64,000 nt of DNA from Moorella humiferrea (lineage in GTDB: Bacteria > Bacillota > DSM-521 > Neomoorellales > Neomoorellaceae), in assembly GCF_039233145.1 (NCBI RefSeq), contig NZ_CP136419.1:2206001-2270000 (forward strand), read 5' to 3'. The stretch's first letter is position 1, and each line of letters starts with the position of its first letter. Positions 1 through 8,726 of the stretch are shown piece after piece. Made by a program: the position numbers and the translations under genes. The notes under the pieces are model-generated. The model worked only from the letters and a program-made list of their open reading frames with translations, was not told where the DNA came from and searched no databases.

Positions 1-848
1 CCTTTTTCCTCGGCAAACATCTCCTCCGGCGGTCGGCCTAAGCTGCTGTGGGGCCTCTTGTTGTAGGCTTCCTGGAACTCGGAAAGCTTTACAGCGAATT
101 CGTTCAAGTCCCCCACCTCCAGGCCCCGTAGCAGGTGTTCCTGGACATAGTAAAAGGGGCGTTCCACCTTTCCCTTGGTCCGGGCACGGTAGTTGGCGCA
201 AGCCGAAGGCTGGATGCCATATAGCCCGCAGAATTTGAGGAACTCATCATTGTACCGGACGATACCGTCTTTTTGGTGGGTGATGACCATTTGCTTGCCG
301 TTGTCTATCACCAACTCCGGGGCATAACCGCCGAAGAAGTCAATGGCCTCAACCAGAACCCGGATCACGTCGGCGGTGGTGATGCTTAAAGAGAAGGTAT
401 AAAATTTCATCCGGCTAAAGGATAAGACCACCTCGTGGAGATATATTTTCAGGGGCTTCCCGTCTACCGGTAACGTCCACACCTTCCAATCGTACTGCAT
501 CTGCTTACCCGGGCCGGTTTCCACCCGGGTGGTAGCTAATTTAGCTGCATTATCTTCTGCCTTTATGGACCTAAGATAACGGTGGACGCTGGCTAGGGAG
601 CCTTGATAGCCCTTATCTTTCAGTTCTTTGTAAATCCTTGTGCCGATATATCCCTTGGCAAGCATAATCTTGATTTCTTCCAGAAACTTGTCCAGTTCTT
701 TAACGTACTCCCTAGCTTTAAACTGGGGCGGGCCGGCTTCTTTCAGGTACTTCCTGACGGTATTCCTGGACACCCCAACATCCCTGGCTATTTGCCTGAT
801 GCCGACCCCTTGAGCATGCAGTGCCTTGATGCGCTGCCATTTGTACAT
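1..848 (-). CDS. istA: IS21-family transposase IstA (3' part missing at window edge)
   Basis: The frame is open from ATG at 848 to the window edge, about 282 codons. The N-terminus is a helix-turn-helix (residues about 5-35, with GIRQIARDVGVSRNTVRKYL). A DDE integrase core follows: first Asp in MQYDWKVW, second Asp in VIDNGKQMV, and Glu in KGKVERPFYYVQE. The C-terminal stretch has the common PHSSLGRPPEEMF motif. No stop or frameshift is visible, so this part looks intact. The family normally works with an IstB AAA+ ATPase encoded immediately downstream, which here would lie left of base 1. The protein binds the element's ends and catalyses strand transfer. Confidence 0.85.
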   Translation of the reverse strand, partial: MYKWQRIKALHAQGVGIRQIARDVGVSRNTVRKYLKEAGPPQFKAREYVKELDKFLEEIKIMLAKGYIGTRIYKELKDKGYQGSLASVHRYLRSIKAEDNAAKLATTRVETGPGKQMQYDWKVWTLPVDGKPLKIYLHEVVLSFSRMKFYTFSLSITTADVIRVLVEAIDFFGGYAPELVIDNGKQMVITHQKDGIVRYNDEFLKFCGLYGIQPSACANYRARTKGKVERPFYYVQEHLLRGLEVGDLNEFAVKLSEFQEAYNKRPHSSLGRPPEEMFAEEK

Positions 849-904
849 GCTGACCACCTCTTGTTCCTCCCCCTCTCAGGGGGGATTTTATCACAAGATT
901 AGGT

Positions 905-950
905 GGGTCAGTTTTATTTGACGATCTAGGGTCAATTCTATTTTACGATC
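905..950. repeat. IS21 terminal repeats (two 22-bp copies)
   Basis: Bases 905-926 and 929-950 are two direct 22-bp copies differing at three positions. Both start GGGTCA and end ACGATC. Multiple transposase-binding repeats at each end are characteristic of IS21 elements. Confidence 0.75.
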
Positions 951-954
951 TACA

Positions 955-1153
955 AGTAAGGATTTTTTATACGGATAGTCTCAGACAGAGGTATAAAGCA
1001 TCGTGTCCATTTGTAATTAGACTTCAAAAGAGAAAATACGACCTTGACTTGCCAGAAGGGACCGTTCTCAGGTTCAAACCCATTTCCTTATCTGAAGAGG
1101 AGAAGTTTCTCCGAAAGTTAAACCTGAAAGTTATGCCGTTCTCACCAGGCTAG
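955..1153 (+). pseudogene. C-terminal fragment of an unrecognised gene cut by the IS21 element
   Basis: A frame without a start runs from the IS end to TAG at 1151-1153, about 65 codons. It contains a coding-like charged stretch around DLPEGTVLRFKPISLSEEEK and ends KVMPFSPG. The absence of a start and the abutting IS terminus suggest a 3' remnant of a gene interrupted by the element. I do not recognise the family. Confidence 0.4.
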
Positions 1154-1469
1154 GTTTTTATAAGCATTGCGTAAGAACTTGTAGTGACAAAATTTCTTCA
1201 CGCATTCACCCGCCCACTAGACGATTCCAAGCCGCGAGCCGAGTACCATAGGCCCTTGCAAAGAAGGTGGGCGGCGGGTCTGTGGGGAAATCCGTAGGCA
1301 GGATACTAGAAGAATTGTTTGAGTGAAATTTAAGCGAAAACGGGGTTACGTGTGACTGGGATACACATCGGATTTTTCGAGTCTTGAAGACCACCTTTGG
1401 AGGGCACCGTATAGACTCCGCGATCCCGCAATATGGGATGGGATATGCACTGGAAGAGGGGGTGAAGGT
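1154..1469. other. Intergenic stretch upstream of the restriction operon
   Basis: I see no convincing gene here. A reading frame on the opposite strand overlaps the start of hsdR and looks like a shadow. A strong ribosome binding site (GAGGGGGTGAAGG) lies just before the ATG at 1470. No clear promoter hexamers were identified. Confidence 0.4.
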
Positions 1470-2680
1470 ATGAACGAAGCGGATACACTGGCAACGCTGG
1501 TCGAACCCAAACTCAAAGCTGCCGGTTGGACAGATCAGAAAGTCACCCGCGAGTTTTACTATAATCGAGATTACCAGTACACAAAGGGACGCATCATTCT
1601 CGTTGGTGACCGGGTTCACCGCGGCAAACCACGTAAAGTAGATTATCTTCTTCGCATCAGTGAAAGTTTTCCCATTGCCGTGGTGGAGGCGAAGGCCGAA
1701 AGTGAACCGGCTGAAGCGGGGCTGGAACAAGCTAAAGAATACGCGAGAGATTTGGGCTTAGCATTCGCCTACTCGACGAACGGTCGCTCCGTTATTGAGT
1801 ACGATTTTTTCACCTACTCAAGCAGGATGCTAACAAATTTTCCCCGACCAGAGGAACTTTGGCAACGGTGGAGCCTCAATACCGGTTTAACATCGCCACA
1901 ACAACCATACCAGGTTGCGGAGGAGAGAGCAGCTTATAGCGTTTCGGGAGAGCGGTGGAAGGGTAACCCGCTTTTATATCCTTATTGCCCCGAATCCGTT
2001 TGTGGTCGGGGGCCTTTCTATTTTCAGGAAGTGGCTATCCGAGAAGTTATTAAGCGACTGATGCGCGGGCAACGCCGCGTGCTTTTGGCCATGGCGACCG
2101 GGACGGGAAAAACGTTTGTCGCCTTCCAAATCGTGTGGAAACTCATTAAATCCGGCTGGCTGAAACTCCGCCACCCCGACCGCCCCGCCCGGGTTCTCTT
2201 CTTGGCCGACCGGGTGGTCTTGCGCGACCAGGCTTACAATGTTTTTTCCCCCTTTGCTGACGGCACAAGCGACCCACGCTACCGCATTGAAGGCCACCCA
2301 CCCAACCTCAACCGCGACCTCTACTTCGGCATCTATCAGACGCTGTGGAGTCCAGATGAAAAAGGTGTGCGTCTATTCGAGCGCTTCCCGCGCGACTTTT
2401 TCGACCTGGTCATCATTGATGAGTGCCACCGTTCGGGTTGGGGCACGTGGCGGGAGATCCTCGATCACTTCGGTAGCGCCATCCACCTTGGAATGACGGC
2501 AACACCCAAGCAAGATGAGAATGTAGACACCTACGCCTACTTCTGCGCTGAGGAACCGGAAGTAGCTATTGATCCTGAGCATCCGGAGCGCGGTACTTGG
2601 CGCCCGCCGGCCTACCAGTATAGCCTAGTATAATGGACCCAGGATTTTAGACACGAAAAATGGGGGTCCTAAGCGTCAAC

Positions 2681-2971
2681 ATGGGTACTAGGAAACATTA
2701 TCCAGCCGAGCTTAAGGCTAAAATCGTACTGGAAATTTTCAAGGAAGAAAAATCCATCGCCCAAATCGCCTCCGAATATGGTATCCACCCCTCTGTCCTA
2801 AACCGGTGGAGAAATACGGCAGTAGAGAAACTGCCTTCCCTCTTCACCGATGAAACGAAAAATCTGGAGAACATGAAATCCGAATACGAGAAAAAAATCC
2901 AAGACCTCTACGCGGAAGTCGGTCGTTTAACTACAGAACTGACCTGGCTTAAAAAAAAGAGTGGCCTCTGA
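2681..2971 (+). CDS. IS3-family transposase OrfA
   Basis: A small helix-turn-helix protein (about 96 residues from ATG 2681; an alternative ATG at 2660 adds seven). The HTH is in the segment IAQIASEYGIHPSVLNRW, followed by a leucine-zipper-like coiled coil (MKSEYEKKIQDLYAEVGRL). It ends shortly after an A8 run (2951-2958), the usual place of programmed frameshifting in the family. OrfA recognises the inverted repeats and is normally fused to OrfB by -1 frameshifting, but here OrfB lies in the +1 frame relative to OrfA, so a simple -1 slip would not join them. Confidence 0.8.
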   Translation: MGTRKHYPAELKAKIVLEIFKEEKSIAQIASEYGIHPSVLNRWRNTAVEKLPSLFTDETKNLENMKSEYEKKIQDLYAEVGRLTTELTWLKKKSGL

Positions 2972-3806
2972 GCTTAGCCGGGACGAACGTATTCTTCTTG
3001 TGGAGTGGGGTCATCCAGAACTATCTATCAAGAAGCAAGCGGAGCTCTTAAGCCTAAACCGCTCTAGCTTGTACTACCACCCAGTGCCCCCTTCCCCAGA
3101 AGAAATAACCATAAAACACCGCATTGACGAAATATATACCGAATTTCCCTTTTATGGTTCCAGGCGCATTACGGCCCAGCTTCGAAGGGAGGGATTCCAG
3201 GTCAACCGCAAAGCCGTCCAGCGCCATATGCGAGAAATGGGTATAGCCGCCATCTATCCTAAGTCTAACTTAAGCAAAAGAAACCATGAGCATCGAGTAT
3301 ATCCCTACTTGCTGCGAAGCCTTTCTATTAGTTACCCCAACCAGGTCTGGGGTATAGACATCACCTACATCAGGCTAATCCGGGGATGGATGTACCTAGT
3401 CGCCATCATGGACTGGTACTCGCGCTTTGTGGTAAGTTGGGCCCTGGACCAGTGCCTGGAAACAACCTTTGTCCTTAGGGCAGTGGAAGCAGCCTTTTCC
3501 CTGGCCAAGCCGGAGATAATGAATAGCGACCAGGGAGCTCAGTTTACTGACCCGGACTACATAAAGCTCCTGGAAGGAGCGGGCATAAGGATTAGCATGG
3601 ACGGCAAAGGCCGGGCTACCGACAACATTTTCACCGAACGCCTTTGGCGGAGCCTGAAATACGAAGAAGTCTATCTCAACGAATATCAAAGTCCCCGGGA
3701 AGCCAGGCAGGGTATCTCTCGATATCTAGAGTTTTACAACTACCGCCGGCCTCACCAGTCCTTAAGATATAAAACGCCGGCAGAAGTTTATTATGGAAAG
3801 AATTAA
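2961..3806 (+). CDS. IS3-family transposase OrfB (DDE integrase)
   Basis: The catalytic half of an IS3-family (IS150/IS2-like) transposase, 281 residues from GTG 2961. An HTH_21-like region (IDEIYTEFPFYGSRRITAQL) precedes the rve integrase core. The DDE residues are in VWGIDITYI, MNSDQGAQFT and ERLWRSLKYEEVYL, with the usual ending YNYRRPHQSLRYKTPAEVY. It overlaps OrfA by 11 bases. Translation may depend on coupling at the GTG or on slippage at the A8 run. The ORF is intact, so the element may still be mobile. Confidence 0.85.
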   Translation: MASELSRDERILLVEWGHPELSIKKQAELLSLNRSSLYYHPVPPSPEEITIKHRIDEIYTEFPFYGSRRITAQLRREGFQVNRKAVQRHMREMGIAAIYPKSNLSKRNHEHRVYPYLLRSLSISYPNQVWGIDITYIRLIRGWMYLVAIMDWYSRFVVSWALDQCLETTFVLRAVEAAFSLAKPEIMNSDQGAQFTDPDYIKLLEGAGIRISMDGKGRATDNIFTERLWRSLKYEEVYLNEYQSPREARQGISRYLEFYNYRRPHQSLRYKTPAEVYYGKN

Positions 3807-5457
3807 TACATTTTATGCCAAATATGGAATCTAAAAAATTTGTTCATAAACTATACCATACCACTATTCACTATACTAGGTTTATCTTTCCACGCTTAAA
3901 ATTTTAAAAATCGTGTCTTGACAAAGGGGTCCACCTTATAGGGCGGGGCATCGAAGACGGCTTCCTCGCCACTTATAAGGTCCACCGCGTCCGCACCACG
4001 GTGGATAAAACTGGTTTGCACCTGCAAGACGCCATCGAGCAAGGAGCCGAGGTTTTTATTCCCGCAGAAGTTGAGCCACGCGAGTTTTATACTACCCCCC
4101 AGTTCGAACGCGAGATTACCCTTCCGGACCGTACCCGCGCCATGGTCCAGCACCTGGCCAAACTCATGCGCCGTTTCGGTCCTATGGATAAAACCATGGT
4201 TTTTTGCGTGGACACCGAGCATGCCCGGCTGGTGGCGCGCCTCCTGCAGGATGAATTTGGCCCGGAAACCGGACTAGATAACTATGCCGTACCCATTGTT
4301 TCCGAGGAAGGCGAACAGGCACGTCGTTGGCTGGAGGATTTTGCGGACTCTGACAAAAAGACACCTGTGGTTGCCACTACAGCAGAACTTCTCTCCACCG
4401 GCGTAGATATCCCCGCCTGCAAAAACATCGTTTTTATGAAGACTCTTTCTTCGCCAATTCTTTTTAAGCAAATCATTGGACGGGGCAGCCGCGTTGACCA
4501 AGCAACGGAGAAATACTGGTTCCGGATCATTGACTTTACCGGGGCTACGCGCCTCTTCGACCAATGGGACCGCCCTGCAGGGCCACCGCCGCAGCCACCT
4601 GTTGGACCATTCACCGCCACCTTGACCGGTTACGTCTTCCACGCTCAGACCGGAGAACGCATCGTCGGAGCACGGGTTGCGGTGCGCACCGGCCCCAACA
4701 CCCAGCAGGGTCCGATCCTTACAGACAAAGATGGCACCTTTACCTTCAGTAATTTGCCTGTAGGCACTCTCACTTTAATTTGCAACGCGCCGGGCTTTAC
4801 CCCTCGCGAACTGCGCGTTGAAACTCTCGCCGATGAAACGGTCGTCGTAGAAGTGCCGCTTAAGCCTCAAGCCAAAAGCGCTGGCAAGATCCGTGTAGAA
4901 GGGCTGGAAGTTACCATTGCCGATGAGGCGGTCTTCCTCATCGAAGAGACTGGGCAGCAGTTGACGTTGAGCGAGTACAAGGACTACACGCGGCGGCACA
5001 TTACCCAAACTGCTCCCACCCTCAAGACCCTGCGGGCGATTTGGGTGGATCCACCCAGGCGCCGCGCTTTCCTGGAGGATTTGCGCCGCCAAAGCATCCA
5101 CCCTGAAGTGTTAGCAGAGATCATGGATCAATCCGAAGCGGACACCTTCGATCTCCTCGCTCACCTGGCCTTTGGTGTTCCCATTCGCACGCGCAGCGAG
5201 CGGGCCAGCGCTTTTCGCAACCGGGAGCAAGCCTTCATTCAAGCCTTTGGGGAAAATGCTCGCCGGGTCATCCTCGAGCTTTTGGAAAAATACCGTGCCG
5301 GCGGCATTGAGCAATTGCAACCCGAGGTTTTCAGTGTCTCGCCCTTCCGGGAATGGGGTGGGGCCTTTACTATCAGCCGCTGGTTTGGCGGAACTGAGCG
5401 CTTGCGTTCCACCCTGCTCACGATGCAGCAGAAAATTTATCCGGAGGAAGTGGCTGT

Positions 5458-7221
5458 ATGAGCGAGATGGTTTTCAAAAAAGTGGACTACACGCTGGGGA
5501 ATTTAATCGCTTACGTCGAGCAGGGAGATATCGGGCTGCCGGAGATTCAGAGACCGTTTGTCTGGCCATACGTAAAGGTGCGCGACTTATTCGATTCGCT
5601 CTATCGCGGATATCCCATTGGCTACCTCCTTTTCTGGGAGAACGGTTTGCCGGATCATGGGCGCTCTATTTCGCTGATTACCGGACAAAAGGTCCCAAGA
5701 CTTCTAGTTGTTGATGGTCAACAGCGCGTTACCTCCCTTTACGCAGTTATAAAGGGGCACGAGGTCTTAGACAAAAACGGCGAGCGGCGGCGGATAAAGA
5801 TGGCCTTCAGACCGAAAGATGGCAAATTTGAAGTAACGAATGCGGCGATTGAGCGTGATCCGGAATGGATTGCGGACATTAGCCTCCTCTGGTCGCCGGA
5901 AAGCAAGCGCGTAGTGAGAGAGTTCTTCGAACGCCTGCGCCGAGAAAAAGCGATTCCCGAAGAAGAGGAAGACCGTCTGGATGCGGCAATTGACCGCTTG
6001 AAGAATTTATTACACTTTCCGTTGGTTGCTCTTGAACTCTCTTCTAATCTGGATGAGGAAAGTGTTGCGGAGATTTTTGTGCGTATCAACAGCAAAGGCA
6101 CGCCTCTCAACCAGGCGAACTTCATTTTGACGCTGATGTCGGTATTTTGGGAGGATGGCCGGAAAGCGCTCGAAAGATTTTGTGAGCAAGCTCGTAAGGT
6201 GGAGTCTGATGGCAGGCCATCTCCCTATAACCCTTTGTTCCAGCCTGCTCCTGATCGCTTGCTTCGGGTAGGCATTGCCTTAGGCTTTAGGCGTGCAAGA
6301 CTTTCGGATGCATATACCATTTTACGCGGCAAGGACCTCCAGACCCGCGAGTTTTCCCCAGAGAAACGCGATGAACAATTCCAGATTTTACAGCAAGCGC
6401 AAGATTTTACCCTGGATCTGACCAACTGGCATGAGTTCATTAAATTGGTCCGCCAGGCGGGTTATCGAAGGAAAGACCTAATTTCTTCCGAATATGCCTT
6501 GCTTTACACTTATGCTTTGTACCTTATAGGCAAACGTGATTTTCAGGTACCTCTTCCTGATCTGCGGAACATAATCGCACAATGGTTTTTTATGGTGAGC
6601 CTTACCGGACGATACACTGATTCGCCCGAAACACGGATGGAACAAGATCTCGCTGACCTGCGTGGCCTATCTACAGCCCAAGACTTTACTACGCACTTGC
6701 GCCGGAAAATTGACAACGAGTTCACCGCGGATTTCTGGAACATTACCTTGCCAGACAAACTGGCGACCGCAGCTCCCCGCAGTCCGGCTTTCCTTGCTTA
6801 CGTTGCCTCCTTAGTGCTTTTAGATGCAAAAGCTTTCTTTTCCAAGTACAAGGTTGCCGATCTCCTCGACCCATACATCAAACCGAAAAAAGCTGCTTTA
6901 GATCGCCATCACCTATTTCCTAAGGCCTATCTAGACAAATTGGGGATTCAAGATCGTCGCGAAGTAAATCAAGTTGCCAATTTGGCCATCGCGGAGTGGG
7001 CCGATAACACACTTGTTATCGGACACAAACCTCCTGCGGAATATATACCCCTGCTTAAGAAGGGATGGGAACCTGAAGAGATCAAGCAGATGTATTTCTG
7101 GCATGCCTTACCAGATGGCTGGGAAACGATGGCCTATGCCGAATTCCTCGAAGAGAGGCGGAAACGAATGGCACAGGTTATTCGTCAAGGTTTCCAAAAA
7201 CTTGGGGAGGGTATAGCATGA
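5458..7221 (+). CDS. DUF262/HNH (GmrSD-like) protein inside the type I RM operon
   Basis: A 587-residue protein with an N-terminal DUF262 domain: PEIQRPFVW near residue 32, then the diagnostic VDGQQRVTS (about 85-93). DUF262 is a ParB/Srx-like nucleotide-hydrolysing module known from GmrS, BrxU and SspE. The C-terminal part carries a DUF1524-like HNH nuclease signature, DRHHLFPKAYL at about 482-492, followed by NLAIAEWADNTLVIG. It is thus a complete single-chain GmrSD-type enzyme; relatives cut DNA with modified bases or phosphorothioate marks. Its ATG overlaps the hsdR stop (ATGA) and its stop overlaps the hsdM start (ATGA), so it is translationally coupled within the operon. A role as a second effector dependent on this system is inference. 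Confidence 0.85.
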   Translation: MSEMVFKKVDYTLGNLIAYVEQGDIGLPEIQRPFVWPYVKVRDLFDSLYRGYPIGYLLFWENGLPDHGRSISLITGQKVPRLLVVDGQQRVTSLYAVIKGHEVLDKNGERRRIKMAFRPKDGKFEVTNAAIERDPEWIADISLLWSPESKRVVREFFERLRREKAIPEEEEDRLDAAIDRLKNLLHFPLVALELSSNLDEESVAEIFVRINSKGTPLNQANFILTLMSVFWEDGRKALERFCEQARKVESDGRPSPYNPLFQPAPDRLLRVGIALGFRRARLSDAYTILRGKDLQTREFSPEKRDEQFQILQQAQDFTLDLTNWHEFIKLVRQAGYRRKDLISSEYALLYTYALYLIGKRDFQVPLPDLRNIIAQWFFMVSLTGRYTDSPETRMEQDLADLRGLSTAQDFTTHLRRKIDNEFTADFWNITLPDKLATAAPRSPAFLAYVASLVLLDAKAFFSKYKVADLLDPYIKPKKAALDRHHLFPKAYLDKLGIQDRREVNQVANLAIAEWADNTLVIGHKPPAEYIPLLKKGWEPEEIKQMYFWHALPDGWETMAYAEFLEERRKRMAQVIRQGFQKLGEGIA

Positions 7222-8726
7222 ACGGCCCGCAGACGCGCGAAGTCCTCGCCAATGAAATCTGGCGGGCGTGTGACATCCTGCGCCGCGATAACAACTGCAC
7301 CGGCATCATGGAGTACGTAGAACACCTCGCGTGGCTCCTCTTCTTGCGTTTTCTGGATGCCCAGGAGGAGGAGCGGGAAGCCCAGGCCGAACTGGACGGG
7401 CGTCCTTACGTTCCGGTCCTCGACCCGGAGTACCGGTGGCGCAACTGGGCGACGAGGGACTTGCCTGCTGACGACCTCTTAGCCTTCGTGCACGGCCGCC
7501 TCATCCCTTACCTCCGGAGCCTGGGTGGCGACTCCTTACGCGAGACCATTAGGAGCCTTTTTGCCGAGCGCAACGTTATTGTCTGCGCTTCGGGCTACAA
7601 CTTCAAGGATGTTATCCAGATCGTGAACGAGATCAACTTCCACAGCCAAGACGACATCTTCACCGTTTCCCAGGTGTACGAGGACCTCTTGCGCCGCCTG
7701 GGGAATGAAAACCGCCTCGCGGGAGAGTTTTACACCCCCCGCCCCGTGGTGCGGTTCGTTGTCGAGCTGGTGGATCCCCAGATAGGGGAGACGGTCTACG
7801 ACCCGGCCTGCGGGACTTGCGGCTTCCTGGTTGAGGCCTACCTCCGAATGAAGAAGAAGGAACGAACTATAGAGGACCACCTCACCTTGCAGGAACGCAC
7901 CTTTTTCGGGCAGGAGAAAAAGCCCGTTCCGGCGTTCCTGGGAATGGTAAACATGGTCCTGCACGGAGTGGCTGTGCCGCGGGTTACGCGCAAGAATACC
8001 CTCGAGGAAAACGTTCGGAACATCTTCGAACGCTTCGACGTGGTGGTAACCAATCCGCCTTTCGGGGGAACGGAGGGGCGGCACATCCAGCAGAACTTTC
8101 CCGTCCAGTCCAATGCCACGGAGCTGCTCTTCCTCCAGCACATCATGAAGAAGCTCAAGCCCCAGGACGGTGCCCGCTGCGGTATGGTCGTGCCCGAGGG
8201 GACGCTCTTTCGCGGCGGGGCTTTTGCCGAGGTGAAACGGGATCTCCTGGAGCAGTTCAATTTACATACCATCGTGAGCCTGCCACCAGGCACCTTTGCC
8301 CCTTATTCGGATGTGAAGACTGCACTCATCTTCTTCGAGCGGCCGGGCCCGACGAAGGAGATCTGGTACTACGAGTTACCCCTGCCCGAGGGTTTAAAGA
8401 AGTTCAGCAAAGGTAGCCCTATCCAGGACGAGCACTTTGATGAGGCACGGCAGCTGTGGCGGGCCTGGGACGCCTACCGCAAGGGTTTGGGCCCCCGCGA
8501 GGCTTGCCTATCTGAGCGTTCGTGGATTGTGCCAGTAGAGGAGATTAAGCAGCGTGGCTATGACCTCACCGCCCGTAACCCGAACCGCCCAGAAGGGGAG
8601 GAGTTGCCGTCACCAATGGAGATTGTGGCAAGGCTTTTGGAGAAGGAGCGCGAGATTTTAGGCATTGTGGAAGAACTGAATGAACTGTTGAGCAACGACC
8701 GGAATGGAGGGGAGTGCCGTGTCTGA
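7218..8726 (+). CDS. hsdM: Type I restriction-modification DNA methyltransferase subunit
   Basis: HsdM transfers a methyl group from S-adenosylmethionine to adenine N6 within the target chosen by HsdS. The 502-residue protein has the HsdM N-terminal helical domain (residues about 8-150), motif I DPACGTCGFL (about 195) and catalytic motif IV NPPFGG (about 279-284). These are the gamma-class N6-adenine methylase signatures. Length and motifs are normal. The start overlaps the upstream stop by four bases and the end overlaps hsdS. With HsdS it should form an active methylase even though HsdR is broken, so the genome may still carry this modification. Confidence 0.92.
   Translation: MNGPQTREVLANEIWRACDILRRDNNCTGIMEYVEHLAWLLFLRFLDAQEEEREAQAELDGRPYVPVLDPEYRWRNWATRDLPADDLLAFVHGRLIPYLRSLGGDSLRETIRSLFAERNVIVCASGYNFKDVIQIVNEINFHSQDDIFTVSQVYEDLLRRLGNENRLAGEFYTPRPVVRFVVELVDPQIGETVYDPACGTCGFLVEAYLRMKKKERTIEDHLTLQERTFFGQEKKPVPAFLGMVNMVLHGVAVPRVTRKNTLEENVRNIFERFDVVVTNPPFGGTEGRHIQQNFPVQSNATELLFLQHIMKKLKPQDGARCGMVVPEGTLFRGGAFAEVKRDLLEQFNLHTIVSLPPGTFAPYSDVKTALIFFERPGPTKEIWYYELPLPEGLKKFSKGSPIQDEHFDEARQLWRAWDAYRKGLGPREACLSERSWIVPVEEIKQRGYDLTARNPNRPEGEELPSPMEIVARLLEKEREILGIVEELNELLSNDRNGGECRV

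Larger units (their letters stand above)
1..954 (-). mobile_element. IS21-family insertion sequence, one end
   Basis: The window opens inside an IS21-family element read on the minus strand. It is recognised by its IstA-type transposase and by two related 22-bp repeats at the outer end, an arrangement typical of IS21 termini. The outer end is placed at about 954, where the minus strand reads TGTAGATCG. The IstB helper gene and the other end lie outside the window. The bases just beyond the end fall inside a coding fragment (955-1153), so this element probably cut that gene. Confidence 0.8.
2629..3940 (+). mobile_element. IS3-family insertion sequence inside hsdR
   Basis: The core element runs from TGGACCC at 2634 to GGGTCCA ending at 3933 (1300 bp). 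Imperfect terminal inverted repeats share TGGACCC and, a little inward, AGACACGA. Just outside, TATAA (2629-2633) and TTATA (3936-3940) are also inverted to each other. Removing 2628-3940 restores hsdR, so these outer bases may belong to the element. No clear target duplication longer than a single G was found. Confidence 0.85.
1470..5461 (+). pseudogene. hsdR: Type I restriction enzyme R subunit, split by an IS3 element
   Basis: HsdR is the endonuclease/translocase subunit of type I restriction systems. The 5' part (1470-2627, 386 codons) has a PD-(D/E)xK-like nuclease region (D58, E73-A-K75), Walker A MATGTGKT (208-215), DECH box (317-320) and the MTATP motif. The 3' part (3941-5461) has GIEDGFL, the motif V region (TTAELLSTGVDIP), motif VI QIIGRGSR and an EcoEI-like C-terminal domain. 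Joining 2627 directly to 3941 gives ...YQYSL-GRGIEDGF... in frame, an 892-residue protein, so the insertion is the only lesion seen. At about residues 609-695 of the joined protein lies a carboxypeptidase-regulatory-like beta-sandwich domain (from LTGYVFHAQTG to VEVPLKP), unusual for HsdR. Its stop overlaps the next gene's ATG. As it stands the R subunit is presumably inactive. Confidence 0.9.

Noticed and set aside
1206-1730. Long minus-strand frame overlapping the hsdR start
   Set aside because: It has no recognisable domain, no ribosome site, and lies opposite the conserved hsdR N-terminus.
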